A DNA stretch of 64,000 nt from assembly GCF_900111565.1 (NCBI RefSeq), contig NZ_FOIK01000009.1, forward strand, positions 1-64,000. Direction: 5' to 3'. Below the pieces are notes generated by a model that was not told where the DNA came from, made no database searches, and saw nothing but the letters and a program-made list of their open reading frames with translations. Shown here piece after piece: positions 24,082 through 36,132 of this stretch. How positions within the stretch are numbered: position 1 is the stretch's first letter; the number at the start of each line of letters is the position of its first letter. The position numbers were made by a program, and so were the translations under genes. Origin of the DNA: Paenibacillus sp. NFR01. GTDB lineage: Bacteria; Bacillota; Bacilli; Paenibacillales; Paenibacillaceae.

Positions 24082-24678
24082 ATGTCGCAGCATTATTACT
24101 CGCAGCAGCCGGAGACGCGTCACGACCGTCGCGAGATCCAGACTGTGCTTAGGGGCAAAAAGTTTCATTTGATCAGTGATGCCGGTGTTTTTTCCAAAGG
24201 CGATATCGATTATGGCAGCCGCGCGTTGATTGAAGCGATGGAGATACCGGATGGCTCAGACGTGCTCGATGTGGGCTGCGGTTACGGCCCGATCGGTCTT
24301 GCGGCAGCGTCGCTTAATCCGGCCGGTCATGTGACGATGGTGGATATCAATAACCGTGCGGTTGAACTTTCCCGCGAGAATGCCCGCAACAATGGGATCG
24401 GGAATGTGACGGTCCTGCAGAGCGATGTGCTGTCCGCCGTAGTTGAACAAAAGTTTGACGTTGTGCTGACCAATCCGCCGATTCGTGCGGGCAAGGCGGT
24501 AGTGCATCAGATTTTTGAAGAGGCGTACCGGCAGTTAAATGAAGGCGGAAGTCTGTGGATCGTCATTCAGAAAAAGCAGGGATCGCCATCGGCGGTGGCT
24601 AAATTGGAAAGTTTGTTTCCGGAAGTGGAAGAGCTGGGGAAAGACAAGGGGTACCGAATCATTCGGGCGAAAAAATAG
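24082..24678 (+). CDS. class I SAM-dependent methyltransferase, RsmC-like (YbxB)
   Basis: The 198-residue protein has a Rossmann methyltransferase fold: motif I V-L-D-V-G-C-G-Y-G-P-I-G, motif II at V-D-I-N-N-R-A-V-E-L, and the catalytic N-P-P-I-R-A-G-K motif typical of RsmC/RsmD-type guanine-N2 methyltransferases. It corresponds to B. subtilis YbxB, between rplL and rpoB. The rRNA guanine target is inferred from the family. ATG 24082 is preferred over ATG 24073 because the GAAGGG ribosome-binding site is then at normal distance and the N-terminus reads M-S-Q-H-Y-Y. Confidence 0.92.
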   Translation: MSQHYYSQQPETRHDRREIQTVLRGKKFHLISDAGVFSKGDIDYGSRALIEAMEIPDGSDVLDVGCGYGPIGLAAASLNPAGHVTMVDINNRAVELSRENARNNGIGNVTVLQSDVLSAVVEQKFDVVLTNPPIRAGKAVVHQIFEEAYRQLNEGGSLWIVIQKKQGSPSAVAKLESLFPEVEELGKDKGYRIIRAKK

Positions 24679-24690
24679 ACGGAGAAAATA

Positions 24691-24719
24691 TTGACATGAG
24701 ATATAGCTAGTGTTATTAT
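24691..24719 (+). promoter_or_regulatory. SigA promoter of rpoB-rpoC
   Basis: TTGACA (24691-24696) and TATTAT (24714-24719) are 17 bp apart, just after the methyltransferase gene. This gives a leader of about 385 nt before rpoB. A second TATAAT at 24911-24916 has no good -35 box. Confidence 0.75.
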
Positions 24720-24960
24720 TATTAAATGTCAGTATTAAGATAGGCTCCATGTCTTTAGTTTGCTGAAATGTCAAGATATTTTATTGTCGACCGGCAAGCG
24801 CAGCCGTCCGGCAAACGCTGGCAGTTTTATGCAAAGATCATGATCCGGACTTGTTGCGGGTAAGCCTGCAGAAGTAAGAATTATGATGCATAAACTGTCG
24901 CTTGGCGACGTATAATATGTACGTTTTGGGCAAATCTACTGGTTAAGGAGTACTTTGGCC

Positions 24961-25083
24961 ATGGATAAAAATGCGCTCTTTTTTCGAAGAATTCGATCAA
25001 GGGCTTTTTATTATTTATGGCTGAATCCTTGTGGTATGGTTCCATTATACGGTTCCAAACAGGGGTTCGCAATCAATTTTTAA
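24961..25083 (+). CDS. possible 40-residue leader peptide in the rpoB 5' region
   Basis: The 432-bp gap before rpoB holds the promoter, no clear terminator, and this small frame. The frame starts at ATG 24961 with AAGGAG about 10 bp upstream and stops at TAA 25081, 27 bp before rpoB. The peptide begins M-D-K-N-A-L-F-F-R-R-I-R-S-R and shows no known motif. It could be a leader peptide or simply chance; conservation has not been checked. Confidence 0.35.
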   Translation: MDKNALFFRRIRSRAFYYLWLNPCGMVPLYGSKQGFAINF

Positions 25084-25110
25084 GTGAGTAGACATGAGGG
25101 GTGAGTAAAG

Positions 25111-28656
<3,546 letters not shown>

Positions 28657-28701
28657 GGCTCAGGCGTTTGCCACTCAATTGCATTTAGAAAAATGGACCG
28701 T

Positions 28702-28733
28702 GCCCTCTTTTGATCCCAGGATCAAGGGAGGGC
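28702..28733 (+). other. rpoB-rpoC intercistronic hairpin
   Basis: A 14-bp stem including G-U pairs (28702-28715 with 28720-28733, loop CCAG) lies in the 119-bp gap between rpoB and rpoC. There is no T-run, so a processing or stability element is more likely than a terminator. Confidence 0.55.
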
Positions 28734-28775
28734 CTCCGGTACTAAATCAGGATATAGGTTAAGGAGGGTTGCTCC

Positions 28776-31700
28776 TTGTTGGACGTTAACAATTTTGAAT
28801 TTATGAAAATCGGGCTCGCTTCCCCGGAAAAAATTCGTTCTTGGTCCCGCGGAGAAGTAAAGAAACCGGAAACCATCAACTACCGTACGCTGAAACCGGA
28901 AAAAGAAGGCCTTTTCTGCGAGCGCATCTTCGGACCGCAAAAGGACTGGGAATGTCATTGCGGCAAGTACAAACGCGTCCGCTATAAAGGCGTCGTGTGC
29001 GACCGCTGCGGCGTTGAAGTTACCCGTGCCAAAGTCCGCCGCGAACGGATGGGCCACATTGAGCTGGCGGCTCCGGTATCCCATATCTGGTATTTCAAAG
29101 GCATTCCAAGCCGTATGGGTCTGGCTCTGGACATGTCACCAAGATCTCTTGAAGAGATCATTTATTTTGCATCTTATGTTGTAACGGATCCAGGTGAAAC
29201 TCCGCTGGAGAAGAAGCAACTGTTGTCCGAAAAAGAATACCGCAGCTACCGTGAAAAATACGGCTACGGATTCCAAGCCGGCATGGGTGCGGAAGCGGTG
29301 AAAAAGCTGCTTCAAGATATCGACATCGACAAAGAGCTGGAATTCCTCAAGGAAGAACTGCGTACGGCCCAAGGCCAACGCCGCAACCGGGCCATCAAAC
29401 GTCTGGAAGTGATCGAGGCGTTCCGCAACTCCGGCAACAAACCTGATTGGATGATCATGGATGTGCTGCCTGTTATCCCACCGGAGCTTCGCCCGATGGT
29501 TCAACTCGACGGCGGCCGCTTTGCGACATCCGACTTGAACGACTTGTACCGCCGTGTCATCAACCGCAACAACCGTCTGAAAAGACTGCTTGATCTCGGC
29601 GCTCCCGATATTATCGTACAAAATGAAAAGCGGATGCTTCAGGAAGCCGTCGATGCCCTCATCGACAACGGCCGCCGTGGACGTCCGGTAACCGGTCCGG
29701 GTAACCGTCCGCTCAAGTCCCTCAGCCATATGCTGAAGGGTAAACAAGGACGTTTCCGGCAAAACTTGCTCGGTAAACGCGTTGACTACTCCGGCCGTTC
29801 CGTTATCGTCGTAGGTCCGTACCTCAAGATGTACCAATGCGGCCTGCCGAAGAAAATGGCGCTGGAACTATTCAAACCGTTTGTTATGAAAGAACTGGTA
29901 AACAAAGGCCTTGCCCACAACATCAAGAGCGCGAAACGCAAAGTGGAACGCGTCAGTCCAGAGGTATGGGACGTTCTCGAAGAAGTTATCCGTGAGCATC
30001 CAGTTCTGCTGAACCGTGCGCCTACGCTGCACAGACTCGGGATCCAGGCATTTGAACCGATTCTGGTCGAAGGCCATGCCATCCGTCTTCACCCGCTCGT
30101 ATGTACGGCGTACAACGCCGACTTCGACGGTGACCAAATGGCCGTACACGTTCCGCTGTCCGCAGAGGCTCAAGCTGAAGCACGCATTCTGATGCTGGCT
30201 TCGGGCAACATCCTGAACCCGAAAGACGGCAAGCCTGTCGTTACTCCTTCCCAGGATATGGTCCTCGGTACGTACTACCTGACCATGGACAACAAAGAAG
30301 AAAAGGGCACAGGCATGATCCTGCGCAACGTCAACGAAGCTGTATCCGCCTATCAACGCGGAACTGCCGGTCTGCATGCGCGCGTTGCGATTCCGGTTAA
30401 AGCTCTGGGCAAAACCAGCTTTACGGAAAAACAACAGGATGCTCTGCTGATCACGACGGTTGGTAAAATCATCTTTAATGAAATCTATCCGAAGAGCTTC
30501 CCGTACATCAACGAAGCGACCAAAGCTAACTTGCTGCAGGGAACGCCTGAGAAATATTTCATTTATGAAAAAGGTGCAGACGTCCGCGAACGCATCATGA
30601 GTGCAGCGGATGCGAACGCCGTCGGCAAAGAATATTTGGGTCTCATTATCGCCCGCTGCTTTGAGACTTACCATACGACGGAAACATCCGTTATTCTGGA
30701 TAAGATCAAACAGCTCGGCTTCACGTATTCCACGCGTTCCGGTGTAACCGTTGCGGTAGCAGACGTTGTCGTACCGGAAGAGAAAGTTGAAATGCTGAAG
30801 GAATCCGAAGCTAAAGTCAACGTGGTAGCGAACCAGTACCGCCGCGGTCTGATCACGAACGATGAACGTTATGACCGCGTCATCGAAATCTGGTCGAAGA
30901 CCAAAGACGATCTGACCAACGTGCTCCTGAAGTCTATGGACCGCTTCAATTCCATCATGCTGATGGTTGATTCCAAGGCGCGCGGTAACAAATCGCAGAT
31001 CACCCAGCTGGGCGGCATGCGGGGTCTGATGGCAACGCCATCCGGCCGGATCTTTGAGTTGCCGATCAAAGCAAGTTTCCGTGAAGGCCTGACCGTCCTC
31101 GAGTACTTTATCTCGACGCACGGTGCGCGTAAAGGTCTGGCGGATACCGCGCTTCGTACGGCGGACTCGGGTTACCTGACCCGTCGTCTGGTCGACGTAG
31201 CACAGGACGTTATCGTCCGCGAAGAAGATTGCGGCACAGACAAAGGCTTTACCGTCAGTCGCATTCAGGACGGCAAGGAAGTTATCGAGGATCTGTACGA
31301 CCGTATCGAAGGCCGCTACTGTTTCGAGACTGTCCGCCATCCGGAAACGAAAGAAATTATCGTTCACCGTAACGACCTGATCGACTCCGATAAGGCCGAA
31401 GAAATCGTGAACGCCGGTGTTACCAAGCTGCAAATCCGTTCGGTACTGAGCTGCCGCGCCCGTCACGGCGTCTGCAAAAAGTGCTACGGACGTAACTTGG
31501 CAACCGGCAAGCATGTTGAGATCGGCGAAGCAGTCGGCATTATTGCCGCCCAATCCATCGGTGAACCGGGAACCCAGCTCACCATGCGTACATTCCATAC
31601 CGGCGGTGTTGCCGGCGATGACATCACGCAAGGTTTGCCGCGTATCCAGGAGCTGTTTGAAGCCCGTAACCCTAAAGGCCAGGCGACAATCAGTGAAATC

Positions 31701-32387
31701 GACGGTATCGTTAAGGAGATTCGTGAAACGAAAGACCGCCGCGAAATCGAAGTGCAAGGTGAAGCGGAATCCCGCGTGTACTCCATCACTTACGGATCGC
31801 GTCTGCGCGTAAGCGAAGGCCAAGAAATCGAAGCCGGCGACGAACTGACCGACGGTTCGATCGACCCTAAAGAAATGCTGCGCATTAAGGGCATCCGCGG
31901 GGTACAAAACTACATCCTGCAGGAAGTTCAACGCGTATATCGTAACCAAGGCGTAGAAATCAATGATAAGCACGTCGAAGTTATGATCAAACAAATGTTG
32001 CGCAAAATCCGCATTATCGACGCCGGAGACACCAATCTCCTGCCAGGTTCCTTTGCGGATATTCATGAATATGAAGCAGCGAACAAAGAAGCGATTCTGT
32101 CCGGCAATGAGCCTGCGGTCGCCAAGCCGGTATTGCTTGGTATCACCAAGGCATCGCTCGAAACCGACTCCTTCCTGTCCGCGGCATCCTTCCAGGAAAC
32201 GACCCGCGTCCTTACCGATGCGGCCATCAAGGGCAAAGTGGATAAATTGCTCGGCCTGAAGGAAAATGTTATCATCGGTAAGCTGATCCCTGCCGGAACG
32301 GGCATGAACCGTTACCGCAACGTGAAGCTGAACGATCCGAACGAAGAGGGCGAGCTCGAAGCGCTTGAGGCGGTTCCTGCCGAGTAA
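28776..32387 (+). CDS. rpoC: RNA polymerase beta' subunit
   Basis: Beta' carries the active-site magnesium and the clamp. The 1203-residue protein has the N-terminal zinc site C60, C62, C75, C78, and the catalytic N-A-D-F-D-G-D with D449, D451 and D453. It also has the trigger-loop region near Q-S-I-G-E-P-G-T-Q-L-T-M-R and the second zinc cluster around C-R-A-R-H-G-V-C-K-K-C. Translation starts at TTG 28776 (a second TTG follows directly), 7 bp after AAGGAGGG. No ATG fits the conserved N-terminus. Confidence 0.98.
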   Translation: MLDVNNFEFMKIGLASPEKIRSWSRGEVKKPETINYRTLKPEKEGLFCERIFGPQKDWECHCGKYKRVRYKGVVCDRCGVEVTRAKVRRERMGHIELAAPVSHIWYFKGIPSRMGLALDMSPRSLEEIIYFASYVVTDPGETPLEKKQLLSEKEYRSYREKYGYGFQAGMGAEAVKKLLQDIDIDKELEFLKEELRTAQGQRRNRAIKRLEVIEAFRNSGNKPDWMIMDVLPVIPPELRPMVQLDGGRFATSDLNDLYRRVINRNNRLKRLLDLGAPDIIVQNEKRMLQEAVDALIDNGRRGRPVTGPGNRPLKSLSHMLKGKQGRFRQNLLGKRVDYSGRSVIVVGPYLKMYQCGLPKKMALELFKPFVMKELVNKGLAHNIKSAKRKVERVSPEVWDVLEEVIREHPVLLNRAPTLHRLGIQAFEPILVEGHAIRLHPLVCTAYNADFDGDQMAVHVPLSAEAQAEARILMLASGNILNPKDGKPVVTPSQDMVLGTYYLTMDNKEEKGTGMILRNVNEAVSAYQRGTAGLHARVAIPVKALGKTSFTEKQQDALLITTVGKIIFNEIYPKSFPYINEATKANLLQGTPEKYFIYEKGADVRERIMSAADANAVGKEYLGLIIARCFETYHTTETSVILDKIKQLGFTYSTRSGVTVAVADVVVPEEKVEMLKESEAKVNVVANQYRRGLITNDERYDRVIEIWSKTKDDLTNVLLKSMDRFNSIMLMVDSKARGNKSQITQLGGMRGLMATPSGRIFELPIKASFREGLTVLEYFISTHGARKGLADTALRTADSGYLTRRLVDVAQDVIVREEDCGTDKGFTVSRIQDGKEVIEDLYDRIEGRYCFETVRHPETKEIIVHRNDLIDSDKAEEIVNAGVTKLQIRSVLSCRARHGVCKKCYGRNLATGKHVEIGEAVGIIAAQSIGEPGTQLTMRTFHTGGVAGDDITQGLPRIQELFEARNPKGQATISEIDGIVKEIRETKDRREIEVQGEAESRVYSITYGSRLRVSEGQEIEAGDELTDGSIDPKEMLRIKGIRGVQNYILQEVQRVYRNQGVEINDKHVEVMIKQMLRKIRIIDAGDTNLLPGSFADIHEYEAANKEAILSGNEPAVAKPVLLGITKASLETDSFLSAASFQETTRVLTDAAIKGKVDKLLGLKENVIIGKLIPAGTGMNRYRNVKLNDPNEEGELEALEAVPAE

Positions 32388-32418
32388 CACTGAGTAGCTT
32401 ATTATCTAAGGCGGTTTA

Positions 32419-32451
32419 CCGCGCTGCGGCTGAGCTTGTGCTGCAGCGCGG
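32419..32451 (+). other. hairpin after rpoC
   Basis: A perfect 9-bp G+C-rich stem (32419-32427 with 32443-32451), flanked by TAAGG and CCTTA, follows rpoC by about 30 bp. Without a T-run it is a doubtful terminator, but no other candidate separates rpoC from the next promoter. Confidence 0.5.
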
Positions 32452-32488
32452 CCTTATGATATAAACCTAAAAAACATTATTGTTATTC

Positions 32489-32517
32489 TTGACATCGCCG
32501 GATGATAATGCTAATAT
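32489..32517 (+). promoter_or_regulatory. SigA promoter of the str operon
   Basis: A consensus TTGACA (32489-32494) is followed 17 bp later by TAATAT (32512-32517). It lies 56 bp before the L7Ae-like gene and drives the str operon in addition to possible rpoC read-through. Confidence 0.8.
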
Positions 32518-32572
32518 ATCTAAGGTGCGTGAGCAGACTTGTTACTCTTTCTTATCGGAGGTACTGTTTATC

Positions 32573-32824
32573 ATGACTAATGATAGAAGGCTTCAGGATG
32601 CTCAGGTCAAGATCGGTACCAAGCAAACCGTCAAGGCGGTTGAATTGGGCCAAGCCGCAGAAGTCTATGTGGCAGAGGACGGAGATCAACGGCTTACTTC
32701 CAGAATTATTTTGCTCTGCAACAAGCAAGGCGTTAAAGTCACTTATGTGGATACAATGCTGAACTTGGGCAAAGCCTGTGGTATAGAAGTTGGTGCCGCC
32801 ATGGCGGCCGTCTTAAAAGAATAG
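32573..32824 (+). CDS. L7Ae-family RNA-binding protein (YbxF-like)
   Basis: The 83-residue protein has the L7Ae/L30e/S12e fold and corresponds to B. subtilis YbxF (also called RplGB), a kink-turn binding protein found before rpsL. The typical segment L-G-Q-A-A-E-V-Y-V-A-E-D and the later L-L-C-N-K-Q-G-V are visible. Its cellular RNA target is unknown. ATG 32573 has CGGAGGT upstream; the longer frame is not used. A hairpin follows, so rpsL may be partly uncoupled from it. Confidence 0.9.
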   Translation: MTNDRRLQDAQVKIGTKQTVKAVELGQAAEVYVAEDGDQRLTSRIILLCNKQGVKVTYVDTMLNLGKACGIEVGAAMAAVLKE

Positions 32825-32834
32825 CAACAGGATC

Positions 32835-32872
32835 GTTTTTGTACCGGGGCTAACCCGGCGGCAAAAACTTTT
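32835..32872 (+). terminator. partial terminator between the L7Ae gene and rpsL
   Basis: The stem GTTTTTG pairs with CAAAAAC (32835-32841 with 32862-32868) and an inner CCGGG pairs with CCCGG; a weak TTTT follows. It is probably an attenuator or a leaky terminator, because rpsL has no obvious promoter of its own. Confidence 0.55.
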
Positions 32873-32956
32873 CATTTGTCTTTTTATGAACCACCTGGGT
32901 CTGTGGACTTAAAGTTCGTAAATGGATTTATAATTTCAGGAAGGGGGTGGCACAAC

Positions 32957-33376
32957 ATGCCAACTATTAATCAATTGGTTCGTAAAGGCCGTCAAGCCAA
33001 AATCGACAAATCCAAATCTCCTGCTCTTCAAAAAGGTTTTAACGCCCTGAAGCGTGAGGCTACAGATTTGAGCTCCCCGCAAAAACGCGGTGTGTGCACT
33101 CGTGTAGGCACAATGACTCCTAAGAAACCGAACTCTGCACTTCGTAAATACGCCCGTGTGCGTTTGACGAATAAGGTCGAGGTTACTGCTTACATCCCGG
33201 GGATCGGACACAACCTGCAAGAGCACAGCGTGGTACTGATTCGCGGAGGACGGGTTAAGGACCTTCCAGGGGTTCGTTACCATATCGTTCGCGGCGCGCT
33301 GGATACAGCAGGCGTGAACAACCGGATGCAAGCTCGCTCCAAATACGGCGCAAAACGTCCTAAAGCGAAAAAATAA
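32957..33376 (+). CDS. rpsL: 30S ribosomal protein S12
   Basis: S12 sits at the decoding centre. The 139-residue protein has the normal Firmicute length. The T-P-K-K-P-N-S motif with K56-K57 is unchanged, so streptomycin resistance by the classical lysine substitution is not predicted; G-V-R-Y-H also looks normal. ATG 32957 follows AAGGGGGTGG. It is the first of the rpsL-rpsG-fusA-tuf set, spaced 46 bp from rpsG. Confidence 0.98.
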   Translation: MPTINQLVRKGRQAKIDKSKSPALQKGFNALKREATDLSSPQKRGVCTRVGTMTPKKPNSALRKYARVRLTNKVEVTAYIPGIGHNLQEHSVVLIRGGRVKDLPGVRYHIVRGALDTAGVNNRMQARSKYGAKRPKAKK

Positions 33377-33422
33377 GGACAAACTGATTTAAGAAAGAAC
33401 CATACAAGAAAGGGGGATATCC

Positions 33423-33893
33423 ATGCCACGCAAAGGTCCAGTTACTAAGAGAGACGTGCTGCCGGATCCGGTGTATAACAGCAAGTTGGTTACTCGTTTG
33501 ATCAACCGCATTATGCTGGATGGTAAAAGAGGTGTCGCTCAAAGCATTCTGTACAATTCGTTCAAACTGATTCAAGACCGTACGGGTAAAGATCCGATGG
33601 AAGTTTTCGAAGCGGCCATCAAGAATATCATGCCGGTATTGGAAGTTAAAGCACGCCGTGTCGGCGGTGCCAACTACCAAGTACCTATCGAGGTTAAACC
33701 TGAGAGACGTACTGCGCTCGGATTACGTTGGCTCGTGAACTACTCCCGCAACCGCGGCGAGAAGACTATGGAAGAGCGTTTGGCGGCTGAGATCATCGAC
33801 GCTTCCAACAACACAGGCGCTTCTGTTAAGAAACGCGAAGATACGCACAAAATGGCTGAAGCGAACAAAGCGTTTGCTCACTACCGCTGGTAG
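33423..33893 (+). CDS. rpsG: 30S ribosomal protein S7
   Basis: S7 nucleates assembly of the 30S head and lines the mRNA exit. The 156-residue protein has standard length, starting M-P-R-K-G-P-V and ending A-F-A-H-Y-R-W. The basic beta-hairpin contacting 16S rRNA is present. AAGGGGG precedes ATG 33423. In E. coli S7 represses this operon; no such site was looked for in detail here. Confidence 0.98.
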   Translation: MPRKGPVTKRDVLPDPVYNSKLVTRLINRIMLDGKRGVAQSILYNSFKLIQDRTGKDPMEVFEAAIKNIMPVLEVKARRVGGANYQVPIEVKPERRTALGLRWLVNYSRNRGEKTMEERLAAEIIDASNNTGASVKKREDTHKMAEANKAFAHYRW

Positions 33894-33938
33894 GATCTAG
33901 CCCGTAAAAATAAACTATTTTGAAGGGAGACCCAATTC

Positions 33939-36017
33939 ATGGCAAGAGAGTTCTCCTTAAAAAATACACGCAATATCGGGATCATGGCACATATTGATGC
34001 CGGCAAGACCACTACCACGGAACGTATTCTGTTCTACACAGGCCGTACGCACAAAATCGGTGAAGTTCACGAAGGTGCTGCGACAATGGACTGGATGGAG
34101 CAGGAACAGGAGCGCGGGATTACGATTACTTCCGCTGCGACTACCGCTTCTTGGAAAGGTCACCGCATCAATATCATTGATACCCCGGGGCACGTTGACT
34201 TCACTGTTGAAGTTGAACGCTCCCTGCGTGTATTGGATGGGGCAGTAGGCGTTTTTAGTGCGAAAGAGGGCGTAGAACCTCAGTCCGAAACCGTATGGAG
34301 ACAGGCTGACCGTTACGGCGTTCCACGGATCGCTTATGTTAACAAAATGGATATCATCGGTGCCGACTTCCTTAACGTAGTTAAGGATATGCGTGACCGC
34401 CTGCAAGCGAACTCGGTAGCGATCCAGTTGCCGATCGGTGCAGAAAACGACTTCATCGGCATCATTGACTTGGTTGAGCAAAAAGCTCACATGTACAAAG
34501 ATGACCTGGGTCAAAATATTGAAGTTACAGAAATTCCTGCGGAATATCTGGAACAAGTTGAGGAGCTGCGTCTCGAACTGATCGAGAAGGTTGCCGAACT
34601 CGACGAGGAATTGACCATGAAGTACCTGGAAGGCGAAGAAATTACAGTTGACGAGATCAAAGCTGCTCTGCGCAAAGGCGTATGTGAAGTTAAGATCTTC
34701 CCTGTTATCGTCGGCTCTTCCTACCGCAACAAAGGGGTTCAGCTGATGCTGGACGCAGTTGTTGATTACCTGCCATCTCCGCTGGATGTACCTGCGATCC
34801 AAGGTCACCTTGACGACGGTACTGAAACCGAGCGCCACTCTTCCGACGAAGAGCCGTTCGCAGCACTGGCATTCAAGATCATGACTGACCCTTATGTTGG
34901 TAAACTCACGTTCTTCCGTGTATACTCCGGTATCCTGGAATCCGGTTCTTATGTAGTTAACGCTACTAAGAACAAACGTGAACGTATCGGCCGTATCCTG
35001 CAGATGCATGCGAACAGCCGCCAAGAAATCTCCATCGTATACGCTGGTGATATCGCGGCAGCCGTTGGTTTGAAAGATACAAGTACCGGCGATACCCTCT
35101 GCGACGAAAAACATCCGGTTATCCTGGAATCGATGAACTTCCCTGATCCGGTTATCGAAATCGCGGTTGAACCTAAAACCAAAGCTGACCAAGATAAAAT
35201 GGGCGTTGCTCTCGGCAAGCTGACTGAAGAGGATCCAACTCTTCGTGCGCATACCGATGAAGAAACAGGCCAAACGATCCTGGCAGGTATGGGTGAGCTT
35301 CACCTTGACATTATCATCGACCGTATGCGCCGCGAATTCAAAGTAGAAACCAACGTGGGTAAACCACAGGTTGCTTACCGCGAAACGTTCAGAGCGCCTG
35401 CTCGCGTCGAAGGTAAATTCGTTCGCCAATCCGGCGGTCGCGGTCAGTACGGTCACGTGTGGGTTGAATTTGAACCTCTCGAAGCCGGCACTGGCAGCCA
35501 ATTCGAAAGTAAAGTTGTCGGTGGTTCCGTTCCTAGAGAATACATCGCTCCTGCACTTGCCGGTATTGAAGAACAAATGAAAAACGGCGTCCTTGCTGGC
35601 TTCCCGCTGGTAGACGTTAAAGCAACAATCGTTGACGGATCCTATCATGATGTCGACTCCAACGAAATGGCGTTCAAAATCGCCGGTTCGATGGCGCTCA
35701 AAGCAGCTAAAGACAAGTGTAAACCTGTCCTGCTCGAGCCGATCATGAAAGTGGAAGTAACGGTGCCTGAAGAGTACATGGGCGATGTTATGGGTATGCT
35801 GAACTCCCGCCGCGGCCGTATCGAAGGTATGGACTCCCGTGGTGGCGCGCAAATTATCCGTGCCAAAGTGCCTCTCTCCGAAATGTTCGGATACTCGACA
35901 ACACTCCGTTCCGGTACACAAGGCCGCGGCGTATTCTCGATGGAGCTTTCGCACTACGAAGAAGTGCCTAAGACCATTGCTGAAGAAATCGTGTCCAAGC
36001 ACAAAGGCAACGACTAA
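33939..36017 (+). CDS. fusA: elongation factor G
   Basis: EF-G drives translocation and, with RRF, ribosome recycling. The 692-residue protein has the GTPase domain with P-loop A-H-I-D-A-G-K-T (17-24), D-T-P-G-H-V-D-F and N-K-M-D, then domains II to V ending in the K-G-N-D tail. The whole length agrees with bacterial EF-G1. It is 45 bp after rpsG behind AAGGGAG. No change suggestive of fusidic-acid resistance was examined systematically. The 701-residue reverse frame is a shadow. Confidence 0.98.
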   Translation: MAREFSLKNTRNIGIMAHIDAGKTTTTERILFYTGRTHKIGEVHEGAATMDWMEQEQERGITITSAATTASWKGHRINIIDTPGHVDFTVEVERSLRVLDGAVGVFSAKEGVEPQSETVWRQADRYGVPRIAYVNKMDIIGADFLNVVKDMRDRLQANSVAIQLPIGAENDFIGIIDLVEQKAHMYKDDLGQNIEVTEIPAEYLEQVEELRLELIEKVAELDEELTMKYLEGEEITVDEIKAALRKGVCEVKIFPVIVGSSYRNKGVQLMLDAVVDYLPSPLDVPAIQGHLDDGTETERHSSDEEPFAALAFKIMTDPYVGKLTFFRVYSGILESGSYVVNATKNKRERIGRILQMHANSRQEISIVYAGDIAAAVGLKDTSTGDTLCDEKHPVILESMNFPDPVIEIAVEPKTKADQDKMGVALGKLTEEDPTLRAHTDEETGQTILAGMGELHLDIIIDRMRREFKVETNVGKPQVAYRETFRAPARVEGKFVRQSGGRGQYGHVWVEFEPLEAGTGSQFESKVVGGSVPREYIAPALAGIEEQMKNGVLAGFPLVDVKATIVDGSYHDVDSNEMAFKIAGSMALKAAKDKCKPVLLEPIMKVEVTVPEEYMGDVMGMLNSRRGRIEGMDSRGGAQIIRAKVPLSEMFGYSTTLRSGTQGRGVFSMELSHYEEVPKTIAEEIVSKHKGND

Positions 36018-36033
36018 TACGTTTGTTTGATTT

Positions 36034-36089
36034 GCCGGCCGGACGATCCTCTCGTCAGTCATCCTTGTTCAGCAATTCGTCCGGGCGGC
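36034..36089 (+). other. fusA-tuf intercistronic inverted repeat
   Basis: In the 115-bp gap a 13-bp G+C-rich arm (36034-36046) is complementary, with one mismatch, to 36077-36089. The enclosed loop is 30 nt and no T-run follows. It may act in mRNA processing or raise tuf expression separately from fusA. Confidence 0.5.
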
Positions 36090-36132
36090 TCTAAAATATA
36101 AGGAAACCCCATATTAAGGAGGAACTGTTCAA

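Noticed and set aside
24911..24916. TATAAT before rpoB as a second rpoB promoter
   Set aside because: No -35 sequence at 15-19 bp and no TG extension, so it was left as a note only.
29868..32390. 840-residue reverse-strand open frame opposite rpoC
   Set aside because: Antisense shadow of a strongly codon-biased gene; no motif, no promoter, no ribosome-binding site.
33957..36062. 701-residue reverse-strand open frame opposite fusA, and a 408-residue one opposite tuf
   Set aside because: Both arise from codon bias in translation factor genes; their sequences resemble no protein family.
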